Assembly: GCA_964242625.1 (NCBI GenBank)
Contig: CAXTAO010000015.1
Span: 1 to 64,000, forward strand
DNA length: 64,000 nt
Origin: JASLDZ01 sp964242625
Lineage (GTDB): Bacteria; Pseudomonadota; Alphaproteobacteria; Caulobacterales; Caulobacteraceae
Reading direction: 5' to 3'
Both the position numbers and the translations under genes were made by a program. Positions 1-8,084 of this stretch are shown here, in pieces (position 1 is the stretch's first letter; each line of letters begins with the position of its first letter). The notes under the pieces are model-generated. The model did no database searches, was not told the origin of the DNA, and worked only from the letters and a program-made list of their open reading frames with translations.

Positions 1-332
1 GACCCGCCGGAGGCGTTGTCGAACTATGGAGGGACGCCCCGCGTCCCGACGCCCATGCGTCAGCCGTCGCGCGCAGGGCGGGTCAAGGCTGCGGAGCGTG
101 AGCGCAGCACCTGCGCAGCAAGTCGCCTTGACGCGCCCGAGCACGACGGCTCTACCCGGCGTCTAATTGGAGAAGGAGCGCCGACGTCCGCTGCCGACCC
201 CTAGCCGCCGCTGGCGACGTCCGCTTCAGGGGCGTGCGCCGCTGGCCCGGCTGAAACGTCCAGTTGGGGGCGCGGAGCCCGCGTCCGCTCCCGACCCCTA
301 GCCGAGCTGCCGCCTACTGGTAGGGTGGCCGC
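1..332. other. Intergenic DNA upstream of the first gene, no convincing gene
   Basis: I see no ORF here with convincing coding character; a 62-codon reading frame at 16-204 is low-complexity and has no recognisable domain. The stretch carries short direct repeats (annotated separately) and resembles the repeat-bearing spacers common in Caulobacterales genomes. A promoter for the gene at 333 should lie near its end, but I cannot pick one with confidence. Confidence 0.5.
186..304. repeat. Short direct repeat pair, 22 bp, 97 bp apart
   Basis: Two 22-bp copies at 186-207 and 283-304 match at 21 of 22 positions and share the core CCGACCCCTAGCCG. The first half of the motif, GACGTCCGCT, also occurs at 183-192 and 216-225. 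The copies lie in non-coding DNA just before a low-GC gene. Motifs of the type GTCCGCT..CGACCC are, to my knowledge, dispersed in many proteobacterial spacers; membership in such a family is inference. Confidence 0.55.
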
Positions 333-791
333 ATGGTCGATTTCCCTTCCGGACGCCGCAGTTTCTTCGCGCGTGAAATCTTAGAGCCAGAGGAGAACGC
401 CCTCAGAATCGTGATCGTTGAGTCCACCACCTTAGCTGAAACCGAGGAGATCAGCGGAACTGGTCTTAGGGCGCACCCCGTCGTTGTTGACGAAAGCTCT
501 CCATCGCTGGAGCTTTTTTGGGACAGGTATATTGCTTACGCCGTCGAAGATGAGAGCTACGCACGGTACGACGGAAACGAAGATAGCTACCCGCTCACGT
601 CGATGCTGGTTTCAAGAGAAACCTCAGCCTACCTCGACTATTTGTCGTGTGCCACTATCGCGTCGACGAGTTACGTAGGCGCCTTTTCACACTGGCAACT
701 CTTTTGTGAGAATCATACGATCAACGTTGCCTCTTTAGCGCCTCCGCGCCTCAGATGGATTGAAGGAACACGCGACTACCCAATCCGCTAG
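333..791 (+). CDS. Hypothetical protein, low-GC orphan, 152 aa
   Basis: I do not recognise this protein. It is acidic and rich in Tyr, Ser and Glu, with no signal peptide, no membrane segment and no known motif. The ATG at 333 is the first start in the frame. Its base composition is clearly lower in GC and its codon use more relaxed (many A/T third positions) than the downstream housekeeping genes. It stands alone between two non-coding stretches on the plus strand. Length and composition argue for a real, probably recently acquired gene. Confidence 0.6.
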   Translation: MVDFPSGRRSFFAREILEPEENALRIVIVESTTLAETEEISGTGLRAHPVVVDESSPSLELFWDRYIAYAVEDESYARYDGNEDSYPLTSMLVSRETSAYLDYLSCATIASTSYVGAFSHWQLFCENHTINVASLAPPRLRWIEGTRDYPIR

Positions 792-1350
792 ACGGAGGTG
801 AAAGGCAGCCTTCCACCCACAGCCGACGTTCGAAGCGCCCGCTCCCGAGCACACTGCGCCCCCCTATCCCCGCCCCCTTCCTCCGGGCGCACAGTCCTCT
901 CGTCCCCGCGGCAGGGGGAGGGCGTCTTGGATCCGCGCCCGAGGCGGCCGCGTGGGGCGCGGTCGTGCGGGAGTTGGCGGCGGGGTCTCAAACCGTCGCG
1001 TCCGGGGGCGCGTCGGATGCGCCCCCGCCCGCCCAGCCCGTCGGGCGGGAGCGTCCGGCGGAGCGCGCGGAGGTCAGAGCCCGCGCGACGGCATCCTGCA
1101 CCTGGGGGGACAATCCCCGCTGCAAGGGCCCTGGAGCGCGTCCGCGGCGGAGCGGACTATCAGCGCCGGGAGCCGAAACTCCCACACATCCAAACGGTCC
1201 CCGGGCTCCCGGCCCGCGCTCCGCCCCACCTCCCCAGCCCCGCGCGGCGCTTCGCGCAGGGGGCGCCCCCGTGTGCGTGGACGGCGCCCGCGCTTGCGCC
1301 GGCCCCGCGCTTTCGCCACATCCGCGGCGACGGTTGCGGAGGCCGCCCCC
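792..1350. other. Intergenic region with GC-rich repeat-like sequence
   Basis: This 559-bp gap holds no ORF that I believe; open frames on both strands are Arg/Pro/Ala/Gly low-complexity. Around 868-935 there is a C-rich then G-rich stretch (CCGCCCCCTTCC followed by CAGGGGGAGGG) that could fold back imperfectly and resembles dispersed intergenic repeats. The promoter of the gene at 1351 probably lies in its 3' part. Confidence 0.45.
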
Positions 1351-1935
1351 ATGTTCATCCAGACCGAGCCCACCCCCAACCCGCTGACGCTCAAGTTCAT
1401 CCCGGGCCGCGACGTCCTGGGCGCGGAGGGCGGGGCGCGCGAGTTCCGCACCTATGACGAGGCGGCCGCCCAGTCGCCGCTGGCGCAGGAGCTGTTCGAG
1501 GTCGACGGCGTGGCGCGAGTGTTCCTGGGCTCCGACTTCCTGACGGTGACCAAGCACGGCGGCGACGTCGACTGGCGCCACCTCAAGGCCCCGGTGCTCG
1601 CCGCCATCATGGAGCATTTCGGCTCGGGCCGGCCCGTCTTGAAGGGCGCCAACGCCTCGGACGGGCACGACGACCACACGGTCTACGAAGGCGACGCCGC
1701 CCAGGTGGTGGCCGAGATCAAGGAGCTCCTCGACACCCGCATCCGCCCCGCGGTCGCGCAGGACGGGGGCGACATCGTCTTCAACCGCTTCGAGACGGAG
1801 ACGGGCGTGGTCTACCTTCACATGCGCGGCGCCTGCTCGGGCTGCCCGTCGTCGTCGGCCACCCTCAAGGCGGGCGTCGAGAACATGCTGAAGCACTACG
1901 TGCCCGAGGTCAGCCGCGTCGAGCAGGCGCTGTGA
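1351..1935 (+). CDS. NifU-family Fe-S scaffold/carrier protein
   Basis: Predicted to assemble or carry Fe-S clusters in the cytosol. The 194-residue protein has an N-terminal Nfu_N domain (starts MFIQTEPTPNPLTLKFIPG) and a C-terminal NifU domain with the cluster-binding CxxC as CSGCPS near residue 160. The open frame continues upstream, but the ATG at 1351 begins exactly at the conserved family N-terminus. It heads a run in which the next gene starts on GTG overlapping this stop codon by 4 bases. The order NifU / nitroreductase / tsaB / rimI / fur is typical of caulobacterial genomes. Confidence 0.93.
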   Translation: MFIQTEPTPNPLTLKFIPGRDVLGAEGGAREFRTYDEAAAQSPLAQELFEVDGVARVFLGSDFLTVTKHGGDVDWRHLKAPVLAAIMEHFGSGRPVLKGANASDGHDDHTVYEGDAAQVVAEIKELLDTRIRPAVAQDGGDIVFNRFETETGVVYLHMRGACSGCPSSSATLKAGVENMLKHYVPEVSRVEQAL

Positions 1936-2552
1936 GCACGGCTGGCCTCCTGTCCGACGCCCCGGCCTCCGCCGCGCCCACCGACGCGGCGACGCTCGAC
2001 CGACTGTTCCACGCCGCCCGCACCCGGGGGGGCTGGCGCGACGAGCAAGTGCCGCCCGAGACCTGGCGCACGCTCTACGACCTGGTGAAGTGGGGGCCGA
2101 CATCGGCCAACATCACGCCCGCGCGCTTCGTCTTCGTGACGAGCGACGAGGGCAAGCGGACGCTTCAGCCGCTCCTCTCCGAAGGCAACCAGAAGGCGCT
2201 GGCGGCCCCGTGCATAGCGGTGATCGGCTACGACCTCGACTTTCCCGAGCACATGCCGCGCCTCTACCCCCACAACCCCGCCGCCGCGGGCTGGTTCGCC
2301 GACCCCGTGGCCCGGGAGAAGGCGGCGCTGCAGAACGCCTCCCTCCAGGCGGGCTACCTCATCCTCGCCGCGCGGGCGCTGGGCCTCGACTGCGGGCCCA
2401 TGGGCGGGTTCGACGCGGCCGGGGTCGACCGCGCCTTCTGGGCGGGCACGGCGGTGAAGACCACGCTCCTGTGCGCGCTGGGCCACGGCGCCGACGCGCC
2501 GCATCCCCGCCTGCCGCGCTTGAGCTTCGACGAGGCGGCGCGGATCGCCTGA
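1932..2552 (+). CDS. RutE-like NAD(P)H nitroreductase (malonic semialdehyde reductase family)
   Basis: FMN-dependent oxidoreductase of the nitroreductase superfamily, 206 aa, most like RutE/HadB enzymes: the segment KWGPTSANITPARFVFV (about residues 53-69) and the Gly-rich PMGGFD near 155 are family hallmarks. RutE reduces malonic semialdehyde in pyrimidine degradation, but no other rut gene is in the window, so the substrate here is unknown. Start GTG at 1932 overlaps the NifU-like stop. TsaB follows after 5 bases. Confidence 0.85.
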   Translation: MSTAGLLSDAPASAAPTDAATLDRLFHAARTRGGWRDEQVPPETWRTLYDLVKWGPTSANITPARFVFVTSDEGKRTLQPLLSEGNQKALAAPCIAVIGYDLDFPEHMPRLYPHNPAAAGWFADPVAREKAALQNASLQAGYLILAARALGLDCGPMGGFDAAGVDRAFWAGTAVKTTLLCALGHGADAPHPRLPRLSFDEAARIA

Positions 2553-2557
2553 CCCCC

Positions 2558-3208
2558 GTGCGGCTCCTCGCCCTCGACACGGCGCTGGGCGCCTGCCAGG
2601 CCGCGCTCCTCGACGGCGACGCGGTGCTCGCCAGCCGGAGCGAGCGCATGGCGCGCGGCCACCAGGAGAGGCTGGCGCCCATGGTGGCGGAGCTGATGGC
2701 GGAGGCGGGCGCCTCCTTCCCCTCGCTGGCGCGGGTGGCGGTGACCGTGGGTCCGGGCTCCTTCACCGGTCTGCGCGTCGGCCTCGCCTTCGCCAAGGGG
2801 CTGGGCGTGGCGCTGGACGTCCCCGTGCTGGGGCTGGGCGTCCTGCCCGTGCTGGCGCTGGCCGAGCCCTGCGAGGGGCCGCACGCGGCGGCGATCGACG
2901 CGGGCCGCGGGCGCGTGCACCTGCAGCTGTTCACGGGCACGGAGGCCGCGGCGCCCGCCGAGCAGCTGGACGTGGCCACGGCGGTGGAGCGGCTGCGCCG
3001 GGCGGGCGCCCTGCGGATCGCGGGTCCGGGCGCCCCGCTCCTGGCCGACGCGGGGGCCGTGCTCGACCTGGTCGACGCGCCCGACATCGCGGCGGCCGCC
3101 CGCATCGCCGCGCGTCTCGCGCCCGAAGACGCGCCGCCCCGGCCGCTCTACGGCCGCGCCCCCGACGCCCTGACCCTGGCCGAGCGGCGCGCCGCCGCCG
3201 CCGCATGA
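2558..3208 (+). CDS. tsaB: tRNA threonylcarbamoyladenosine biosynthesis protein TsaB
   Basis: Partner of TsaD and TsaE in making the t6A37 modification of ANN-decoding tRNAs. The 216-residue protein shows the ASKHA-fold start LLALDTALGACQAALL and the family motif TVGPGSFTGLRVGLAFAKG around residues 63-81. I chose GTG at 2558 because the conserved N-terminal strand begins directly after it; the frame is open further upstream inside the nitroreductase gene. Its stop overlaps the ATG of rimI by 4 bases, the common tsaB-rimI pairing. Confidence 0.93.
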   Translation: MRLLALDTALGACQAALLDGDAVLASRSERMARGHQERLAPMVAELMAEAGASFPSLARVAVTVGPGSFTGLRVGLAFAKGLGVALDVPVLGLGVLPVLALAEPCEGPHAAAIDAGRGRVHLQLFTGTEAAAPAEQLDVATAVERLRRAGALRIAGPGAPLLADAGAVLDLVDAPDIAAAARIAARLAPEDAPPRPLYGRAPDALTLAERRAAAAA

Positions 3209-3639
3209 GGATCGCCGCCGTTCCCGCCGCCGCCGCGGGCGCGCTGGCCCCGCTGCACGCGGAGAGCTTCGATCGCCCATGGACGGCGGCCGACCTGCGG
3301 GAGCTCGCCGTCCTGCCGGGCGTGACCAGCCTGGCGGCGCTCGACGCGGAGGAGGAGGCGCTGGGTTTTGTCATGCTGCGCCGCGCGGCGGACGAGGCGG
3401 AGATCCTGACGCTGGCGGTCGCGCCCGCCGCGCGGCGTCGCGGCGTCGGCCGCGCGCTGGTGGAGGCCGCCGTCGCCCACGCGCCGGCCGCCCTGTTCCT
3501 GGAGGTCGCCGCGGACAACGCCGCGGCGCGGGCGCTCTACGCCGCGGCGGGCTTCCGCGAGGCGGGGCGTCGGCGCGGCTACTATCCCCGCCCGGGCGGC
3601 GAGGCGCAGGATGCGCTCGTGCTGCGCCGCGGCGCTTAA
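3205..3639 (+). CDS. rimI: Ribosomal protein S18 alanine N-acetyltransferase RimI-like
   Basis: GNAT acetyltransferase, 144 aa. The acetyl-CoA-binding motif A reads VAPAARRRGVGRALVEAA (about residues 73-90), followed by FLEVAADNAAARALYAAAGF and a G-R-R-x-G-Y-Y-P element typical of RimI. Translationally coupled to tsaB. Family and context make RimI the best assignment; protein S18 as the sole substrate is not proven by sequence. Confidence 0.9.
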   Translation: MRIAAVPAAAAGALAPLHAESFDRPWTAADLRELAVLPGVTSLAALDAEEEALGFVMLRRAADEAEILTLAVAPAARRRGVGRALVEAAVAHAPAALFLEVAADNAAARALYAAAGFREAGRRRGYYPRPGGEAQDALVLRRGA

Positions 3640-3690
3640 CAGCGCCCGCCCGGGTGCGTATCCTGGGGGCGGCGAGAGGAGCCCGGCCAC

Positions 3691-4107
3691 GTGAACCGCA
3701 TCGAGAACCTGTGTGTCGAGAAGGGCATGCGCATGACCGACCAGCGCCGCGTGGTGGCGCGGGTGCTGGGCCAGTCCACCGACCATCCCGACGTGGAGGA
3801 GCTCTACCGCCGCGCCCACGAGGTGGACCCCAACATCTCCATCGCGACCGTCTACCGCACGGTGCGGTTGTTTGAGGAGGCGGGCATCATCTCCCGCCAC
3901 GACTTCAAGGACGGCCGCTCGCGCTATGAGGAGGCGACCGACAGCCACCACGACCACCTGATCGACATGAAGTCCGGCGACGTGGTCGAGTTCATCGACG
4001 ACGAGATCGAGCGGTTGCAGGAGGCGATCGCCCGCAAGCTCGGCTACAAGCTCGTCGCCCACCGGCTCGAGCTCTACGGCGTGCCGCTGGAGGAGGCGGC
4101 GCGCTGA
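3691..4107 (+). CDS. fur: Ferric uptake regulator Fur
   Basis: Iron-responsive repressor, 138 aa. It has a winged-helix DNA-binding domain (MTDQRRVVARVL about 13-24, ISIATVYRTVRLFEEAGI about 50-67) and a dimerisation/metal domain with the HHDHLID site near residues 88-94. The two CxxC zinc-binding pairs of enterobacterial Fur are absent, as in caulobacterial Fur. Start GTG at 3691. Its 3' end overlaps by 34 bp the 3' end of an opposing ABC importer gene. A metal-regulated importer next to fur fits iron-linked control of that cluster (inference). Confidence 0.92.
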   Translation: MNRIENLCVEKGMRMTDQRRVVARVLGQSTDHPDVEELYRRAHEVDPNISIATVYRTVRLFEEAGIISRHDFKDGRSRYEEATDSHHDHLIDMKSGDVVEFIDDEIERLQEAIARKLGYKLVAHRLELYGVPLEEAAR

Positions 4108-4898
4108 CCCTCGGGCGCTGCGCTGGGCGGTCGCGGCCCTAGCACCTCCACGACCGGCCCCGAGGCGCCGGCGCCGACCCGCGCGCTCACGCCGTAGGCG
4201 CGCGCCAGGAGGTCGGGGGTGAGCACGGCGGCGGGCGCGCCGTAGGCCAGCACGCGGCCTCCCGCCAGCACCACCAGCCGATCGGCGAAGCGCGCGGCCG
4301 CCTGCAGGTCGTGCACGGTGGCCAATACGCCCACGCCGCCGGCCGCCGTGCGCCGGAGGAGCGCGCCGGTTTCGAGTACGTGCAGCGGGTCGAGCCCCGC
4401 GAGCGGTTCGTCGGCCAGGAGCCAGTCGGGTTCCCCCGCGAGCGCCCGCGCCAGGAGCGCCCGGGCGCGCTCGCCGCCCGAGAGGGTGCGTGCGTCGCGC
4501 CCGGCCAGCGCCTCCAGGTCCACCGCCCGAAGCGCGCGGGCGACGGCGGCGCGGTCGTCGGTCCCTGGCCCGCGGCCGCCCAGGCGCGGCAGGCGGCCGA
4601 GCCCCGCGAGCGTCTCCACCGACATCGGCCAGCCGACCTCCGGCGTCTGCGGCAGCCACGCGAGGCGGCGCGCCCGGGCGCGCGGCGCGAGCGCGTCGAG
4701 CGGTAGGCCGTCCAGCCGCACCGCGCCGCCCTCGGGCCGGCGCAGCCCCGCGAGGCAGGCGAGGAGCGTCGACTTGCCCGCGCCGTTGGCTCCCGCCAGC
4801 GCGACCACCTCGCCGGGGCGCAGCTTCAGCGTCACCCCGTCCAGCACCGTGCGGCCGCCCAGCCGGACGGCGAGCGCCTGCGCCTCCAGCCCGCTCAC
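4074..4898 (-). CDS. ABC importer ATP-binding protein, FecE/BtuD/HmuV type
   Basis: Cytosolic ATPase of an iron-chelate, haem or cobalamin importer, 274 aa. Walker A is GANGAGKST near residue 37, the Q-loop lies in WLPQTPEVGWP, the signature is LSGGERARALLARAL and Walker B/D-loop is WLLADEPLAGLDP, followed by the switch His in TVHDLQ. Start GTG at 4898 overlaps the permease stop by 4 bases; a second GTG six bases upstream is also possible. Last gene of the four-gene minus-strand cluster. Confidence 0.9.
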   Translation of the reverse strand: MSGLEAQALAVRLGGRTVLDGVTLKLRPGEVVALAGANGAGKSTLLACLAGLRRPEGGAVRLDGLPLDALAPRARARRLAWLPQTPEVGWPMSVETLAGLGRLPRLGGRGPGTDDRAAVARALRAVDLEALAGRDARTLSGGERARALLARALAGEPDWLLADEPLAGLDPLHVLETGALLRRTAAGGVGVLATVHDLQAAARFADRLVVLAGGRVLAYGAPAAVLTPDLLARAYGVSARVGAGASGPVVEVLGPRPPSAAPEGQRAASSSGTP

Positions 4899-5869
4899 CG
4901 CCACCCTCCGCGGCGGCTCAGGAGGAGCCACAGGAAGAAGGGCGCGCCCACCGCCGCGGTGGCCACGCCCAGCTTGATCTGCGCGGCGGACGGGATCAGC
5001 CGCACCGCCACGTCCCCTGCCGTGAGGAGGGCGGCGCCGGCCAGGGCCGACGGCACGAGCAGGGACGATGGCCGCCCGTCGGTGTGAGGCCGCACGAGGT
5101 GCGGCGCGACCAGCCCGACGAAGCCGATCACCCCCGTCACCGCCGTCACCCCGCCCACCGCCAGCGCGGCGCCGGCGGCCAGGAGCGCGCGGGTGCGGCC
5201 GAGCGAGACGCCCAGCGATCGCGCCGTCTCCTCGCCGAGCGTCAGGGCGTCGAGATCGCGCGCCGTCGCCAGGAGGAGTGCGCCGCCCGCCAGCGCGAAC
5301 GGGGCGGCGAGGCGGACGTCGTCGAAGCTGCGGTCGGCGAGCGAGCCCATCAGCCAGTCGACGATCTCGCCCGCCGCCCACGGGTTGGGGGCGAGGTTGA
5401 GCGCCAGCGCCACGCCCGCGCCCGCCGCCGTCTGCACCACCACGCCCGCGAGGAGAAAGTCGGCCACGCCGCCGGCTCGACCGGCGAGGAGCAGGAGCAG
5501 CGCCGCCCCGACCCCGGCGGCGACCACCGCCGCGACGGGTGCGCCCCATCCGGCGGCTGCGGCCGGCGCGAAGTACAGGGCGGCGACCGCGCCGAAGGAG
5601 GCGGTGGTCGACACCCCCAGCACCCCGGGGTCGGCCAGCGGATTGCGCGTGTATCCCTGCAGCGCCGCGCCCGAGAGGCCCAGCACAGCGCCCGTGAGGA
5701 GCGCGAGGAGCGTGCGTGGTAGCCGCAGCTCGGCGATCACCGCGCCCCGGGGATCATGCTGGTCGAACCAGGCCGACACGGGCACGTGCGCGGCGCCGAC
5801 CGTCAGGCTCGCGCCGGCGGCGAGCATGGCCGCGAGGGCCAGCGCCAGGAGGAGCGGCGCGCGCCTCAC
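4895..5869 (-). CDS. ABC importer permease, FecCD/BtuC family
   Basis: Inner-membrane permease, 324 aa, with about ten hydrophobic segments. Family signatures are LRLPRTLLALLTGAVLGLSG (about 47-66), RNPLADPGVLGVS, and the coupling loop region GFVGLVAPHLVRP near residue 255. Start GTG at 5869 overlaps the stop of the binding-protein gene (GTGA), and its stop overlaps the ATPase start, so the cluster is probably translated from one mRNA. Confidence 0.92.
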   Translation of the reverse strand: MRRAPLLLALALAAMLAAGASLTVGAAHVPVSAWFDQHDPRGAVIAELRLPRTLLALLTGAVLGLSGAALQGYTRNPLADPGVLGVSTTASFGAVAALYFAPAAAAGWGAPVAAVVAAGVGAALLLLLAGRAGGVADFLLAGVVVQTAAGAGVALALNLAPNPWAAGEIVDWLMGSLADRSFDDVRLAAPFALAGGALLLATARDLDALTLGEETARSLGVSLGRTRALLAAGAALAVGGVTAVTGVIGFVGLVAPHLVRPHTDGRPSSLLVPSALAGAALLTAGDVAVRLIPSAAQIKLGVATAAVGAPFFLWLLLSRRGGWR

Positions 5870-6663
5870 GGGACCGCCTCCCGCCGGGCGCGGGCCAGGG
5901 CGGCGGCCGCGTCGATCACCACCGGTCCGCCGCAGAAGTGGAGGCGCGCGGGGAAGGCGGCGCGCCGCATGCGTGCGCCCACGGCCCGCAGCGCCGGGTG
6001 GCGCAGCACGCGCTCCGCCCGGCTCGGGCCCGCCCCGTCGTCGGCCAGGAGGAGGCGCGGCGGATCGGAGACGAGCCGCTCGAGGTCGAGGTCGCCCGAC
6101 CGGCGCAGGCCGTAGCGCGGCGCGAGGTTGGCGAGCCCCGCGCGGCGCATCAGCTCGTCGGTGAGCGTGCCGGGCCCGGTGGTGAAGCCGCCGGGTTCGT
6201 ACAAGAGAGCGCGTACGGGAGGCGCGCTGGGCGGCGGCGCGGCGGCGGCGAGCGCACGCTCCATGGCGGCCACGAGCGCGACGCCCCGCTCCGTGTGGCC
6301 GACCAGCGTTGCCAGCCGCCGCACCTGCGCCTCGCTCTCGCCGATGGTCGACGGCACGGCGAAGCTCTCCACGCGGATGTGCAGCCGTCGCAGCGCGCCC
6401 GCCAGCGGCGGCGAGGCGTAGCCGCTCAGCACCACGAGGTCGGGCCGCAGCGCCGCCGCCGCCTCGGCGGAGCCGTCGGTCACCGGATAGGTCAGGGCGA
6501 GGTCGGCGATGCTGGAGGTGCCGTGCTCGCGGGCCAACGGGCTCAGGGCGGCGACCTGCGCGCGGTCCGCCAGCCGCACCAGCGCCGCGTCCAGGCAGGG
6601 GTTGAGCGACACCACGCGCGGCGCGGCGACGGCCGGGACGGCCGCTGGGGGCGGCGCGATCAC
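5866..6663 (-). CDS. ABC importer substrate-binding protein, BtuF/FepB type, without clear signal peptide
   Basis: Predicted periplasmic binding protein of the helical-backbone (cluster A-II) class, 265 aa. RVVSLNPCLDAALVRLAD at the N-terminus, the DLVVLSGY segment and LLLADDG near residue 205 match the family. Start GTG at 6663 overlaps the stop of the upstream gene. From this start only about 14 residues precede the first beta strand and they contain no hydrophobic signal core, so either the start is wrong or export depends on something else. Haem, cobalamin and iron-chelate are all possible substrates. Confidence 0.8.
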   Translation of the reverse strand: MIAPPPAAVPAVAAPRVVSLNPCLDAALVRLADRAQVAALSPLAREHGTSSIADLALTYPVTDGSAEAAAALRPDLVVLSGYASPPLAGALRRLHIRVESFAVPSTIGESEAQVRRLATLVGHTERGVALVAAMERALAAAAPPPSAPPVRALLYEPGGFTTGPGTLTDELMRRAGLANLAPRYGLRRSGDLDLERLVSDPPRLLLADDGAGPSRAERVLRHPALRAVGARMRRAAFPARLHFCGGPVVIDAAAALARARREAVP

Positions 6664-7199
6664 CGCGGACCGGCGGGCGGCTGGGGTCCGGCCGCCGTGG
6701 CCGCCGCGGGACCGGACGACGCCGCGACGTCGCCTGCCGCGAGCGCCGGCGGAGCGGGCTCGAACGGCGCGGCCACGGGCGCCCCCGCATCGACCGTGAA
6801 GGCGAGCGCGACCGGGACGGGGCGGCCGCCCGGGCGCAGCAGGGTGAAGCTCAGCGTCCAGCTTCCGGCCAAGGGCAGGTCGCCGCGGAGAAGGAGCGGC
6901 TCGCCGTCGCGCCAGGGCCGGTCGAGCTGCACCGGCAGGCTCGCCCCCTCGGGCGAGACGAGGCGCAGGTCGCGCACCCGCCCGGCGCGCCCGTCGGCGG
7001 ACGCGAGCCCGCCCTGCGTCGCCGCGTCCGACGCCGAGAGCCGCACCCGCAGCGGCACGCCGACGCCCGCCCGCGGCTCGGGCCCGTCCAGGCTCGCGGT
7101 AAGCGGGCCCGCCGGCTGGGCGGCCGCGGCCCCGGCCAGACTGGAGGCCAGGAGGGCGCCCCGCCACAGGGCGCCCGGGCGGGAAAGCGCGCGCGTCAC
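6660..7199 (-). CDS. Hypothetical periplasmic protein, first gene of importer cluster
   Basis: Unrecognised 179-residue protein with a probable signal peptide (LWRGALLASSLAGAAAAQ, cleavage near residue 28). The mature part looks like a small beta-sandwich: GVPLRVRLSASD, LRLVSPEGASLPVQL, LPLAGSWTLSFTLL. FixH/YtkA-like and CopC-like domains have this layout, but I cannot assign one. The C-terminus is Ala/Pro-rich. It is joined by a GTGA overlap to the binding-protein gene, which suggests a role in the same uptake process. Confidence 0.7.
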   Translation of the reverse strand: MTRALSRPGALWRGALLASSLAGAAAAQPAGPLTASLDGPEPRAGVGVPLRVRLSASDAATQGGLASADGRAGRVRDLRLVSPEGASLPVQLDRPWRDGEPLLLRGDLPLAGSWTLSFTLLRPGGRPVPVALAFTVDAGAPVAAPFEPAPPALAAGDVAASSGPAAATAAGPQPPAGPR

Positions 7200-7275
7200 C
7201 GCCCGAAGCTAGCAGGCGCGCCCGAGCGCTGCGAGGCGTGGCGGGACCGGACGCGGGTCGATATGACTGGCGCTC

Positions 7276-7740
7276 ATGCGCACGCTGATCCTCCTGCGGC
7301 ACGGCGAGGCCGAGGCCCACGCCGACACCGGGCGCGACGTCGACCGTACGCTCACGGCGCAAGGGGCGGCCCAGGCGCGCGGGGCGGGGCGCGCGCTGGC
7401 CGCCGCGGGGCTGCGCCCCGACCGCGCCCTCGTCTCCGCCGCGCGTCGCACGGTCGAGACCTGGGAGCTGGCGTCCGCCGTGCTGGGCGGCCCCGACGGC
7501 GAGACGCGGATCGACCTGTACGACGCGCCGGCGGACGACCTGTGGGACGCCGCGAACGACTGCGACGCGGCCGTGGTCGCGGTGGTGGCGCACAACCCGG
7601 GCGCGGGCGAGCTCGCGCGGCGGCTTTCCGGCTCGGAAGGCGGCTTCCCGCCGGGCGCGCTCGCCGTGTTCGCCTGGCCGGAGCCCAAGGGCGCCCCGCG
7701 CCTCGTGCTCCGGCGCGATCCGGAGGCCGCCGGGGCGTGA
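7276..7740 (+). CDS. SixA-like histidine phosphatase
   Basis: Histidine-phosphatase (phosphoglycerate mutase-like) superfamily, 154 aa. The catalytic RHG is in LILLRHGEAEAHAD (residues 4-17), Arg in SAARRTVETW and the second His in VAHNPGAGELA, an arrangement typical of SixA, which acts on phosphohistidine. No phosphotransferase partner is nearby. ATG at 7276. The following DUF952 gene overlaps by 4 bases (GTGA). Confidence 0.87.
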   Translation: MRTLILLRHGEAEAHADTGRDVDRTLTAQGAAQARGAGRALAAAGLRPDRALVSAARRTVETWELASAVLGGPDGETRIDLYDAPADDLWDAANDCDAAVVAVVAHNPGAGELARRLSGSEGGFPPGALAVFAWPEPKGAPRLVLRRDPEAAGA

Positions 7741-8084
7741 GCCGCGTCTACAAGATCCTGGGCGCCGCGGAGTGGGGGGCGGCGCTCGCCCACGGCGCGT
7801 TCGCAGGCTCCGCGGTCGACCTCGCCGACGGCTACATCCATCTTTCCACCGCCGACCAAGTCGGCGAGACGGCGCGTCGCCACTTCGCGGGGCGCGGAGA
7901 CCTCCTCCTCCTGGAGCTGGAGGCCGCGACTCTGGGGGCGGCGCTGCGCTGGGAGCCGTCGCGCGGCGGCGCGCTCTTCCCCCACTACTATGGCGCCCTG
8001 CCGACGGCGGCGGTGCTGGAGGCTCACCCCTTCCCGCTGGCCGATGACGGCGTCCCCGCCGCGCGCGAGCGGCTCCGCGCATGA
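7737..8084 (+). CDS. DUF952 family protein
   Basis: A 115-residue cytosolic protein of the DUF952 family, seen from YKILGAAEW at the start, DGYIHLSTADQV near residue 36, and the FPHYYGALP segment near 82. The biochemical role of the family is unknown. Start GTG at 7737. It is coupled on both sides: GTGA with the phosphatase upstream and ATGA with pyrD downstream. The DUF952-pyrD pairing is common in alphaproteobacteria. Confidence 0.88.
   Translation: MSRVYKILGAAEWGAALAHGAFAGSAVDLADGYIHLSTADQVGETARRHFAGRGDLLLLELEAATLGAALRWEPSRGGALFPHYYGALPTAAVLEAHPFPLADDGVPAARERLRA

Noticed and set aside
952..1350. Long N-terminal extension of the NifU-like frame
   Set aside because: The extra residues are Arg/Ala/Pro-rich with no homology; the conserved Nfu_N domain starts exactly at the ATG at 1351.
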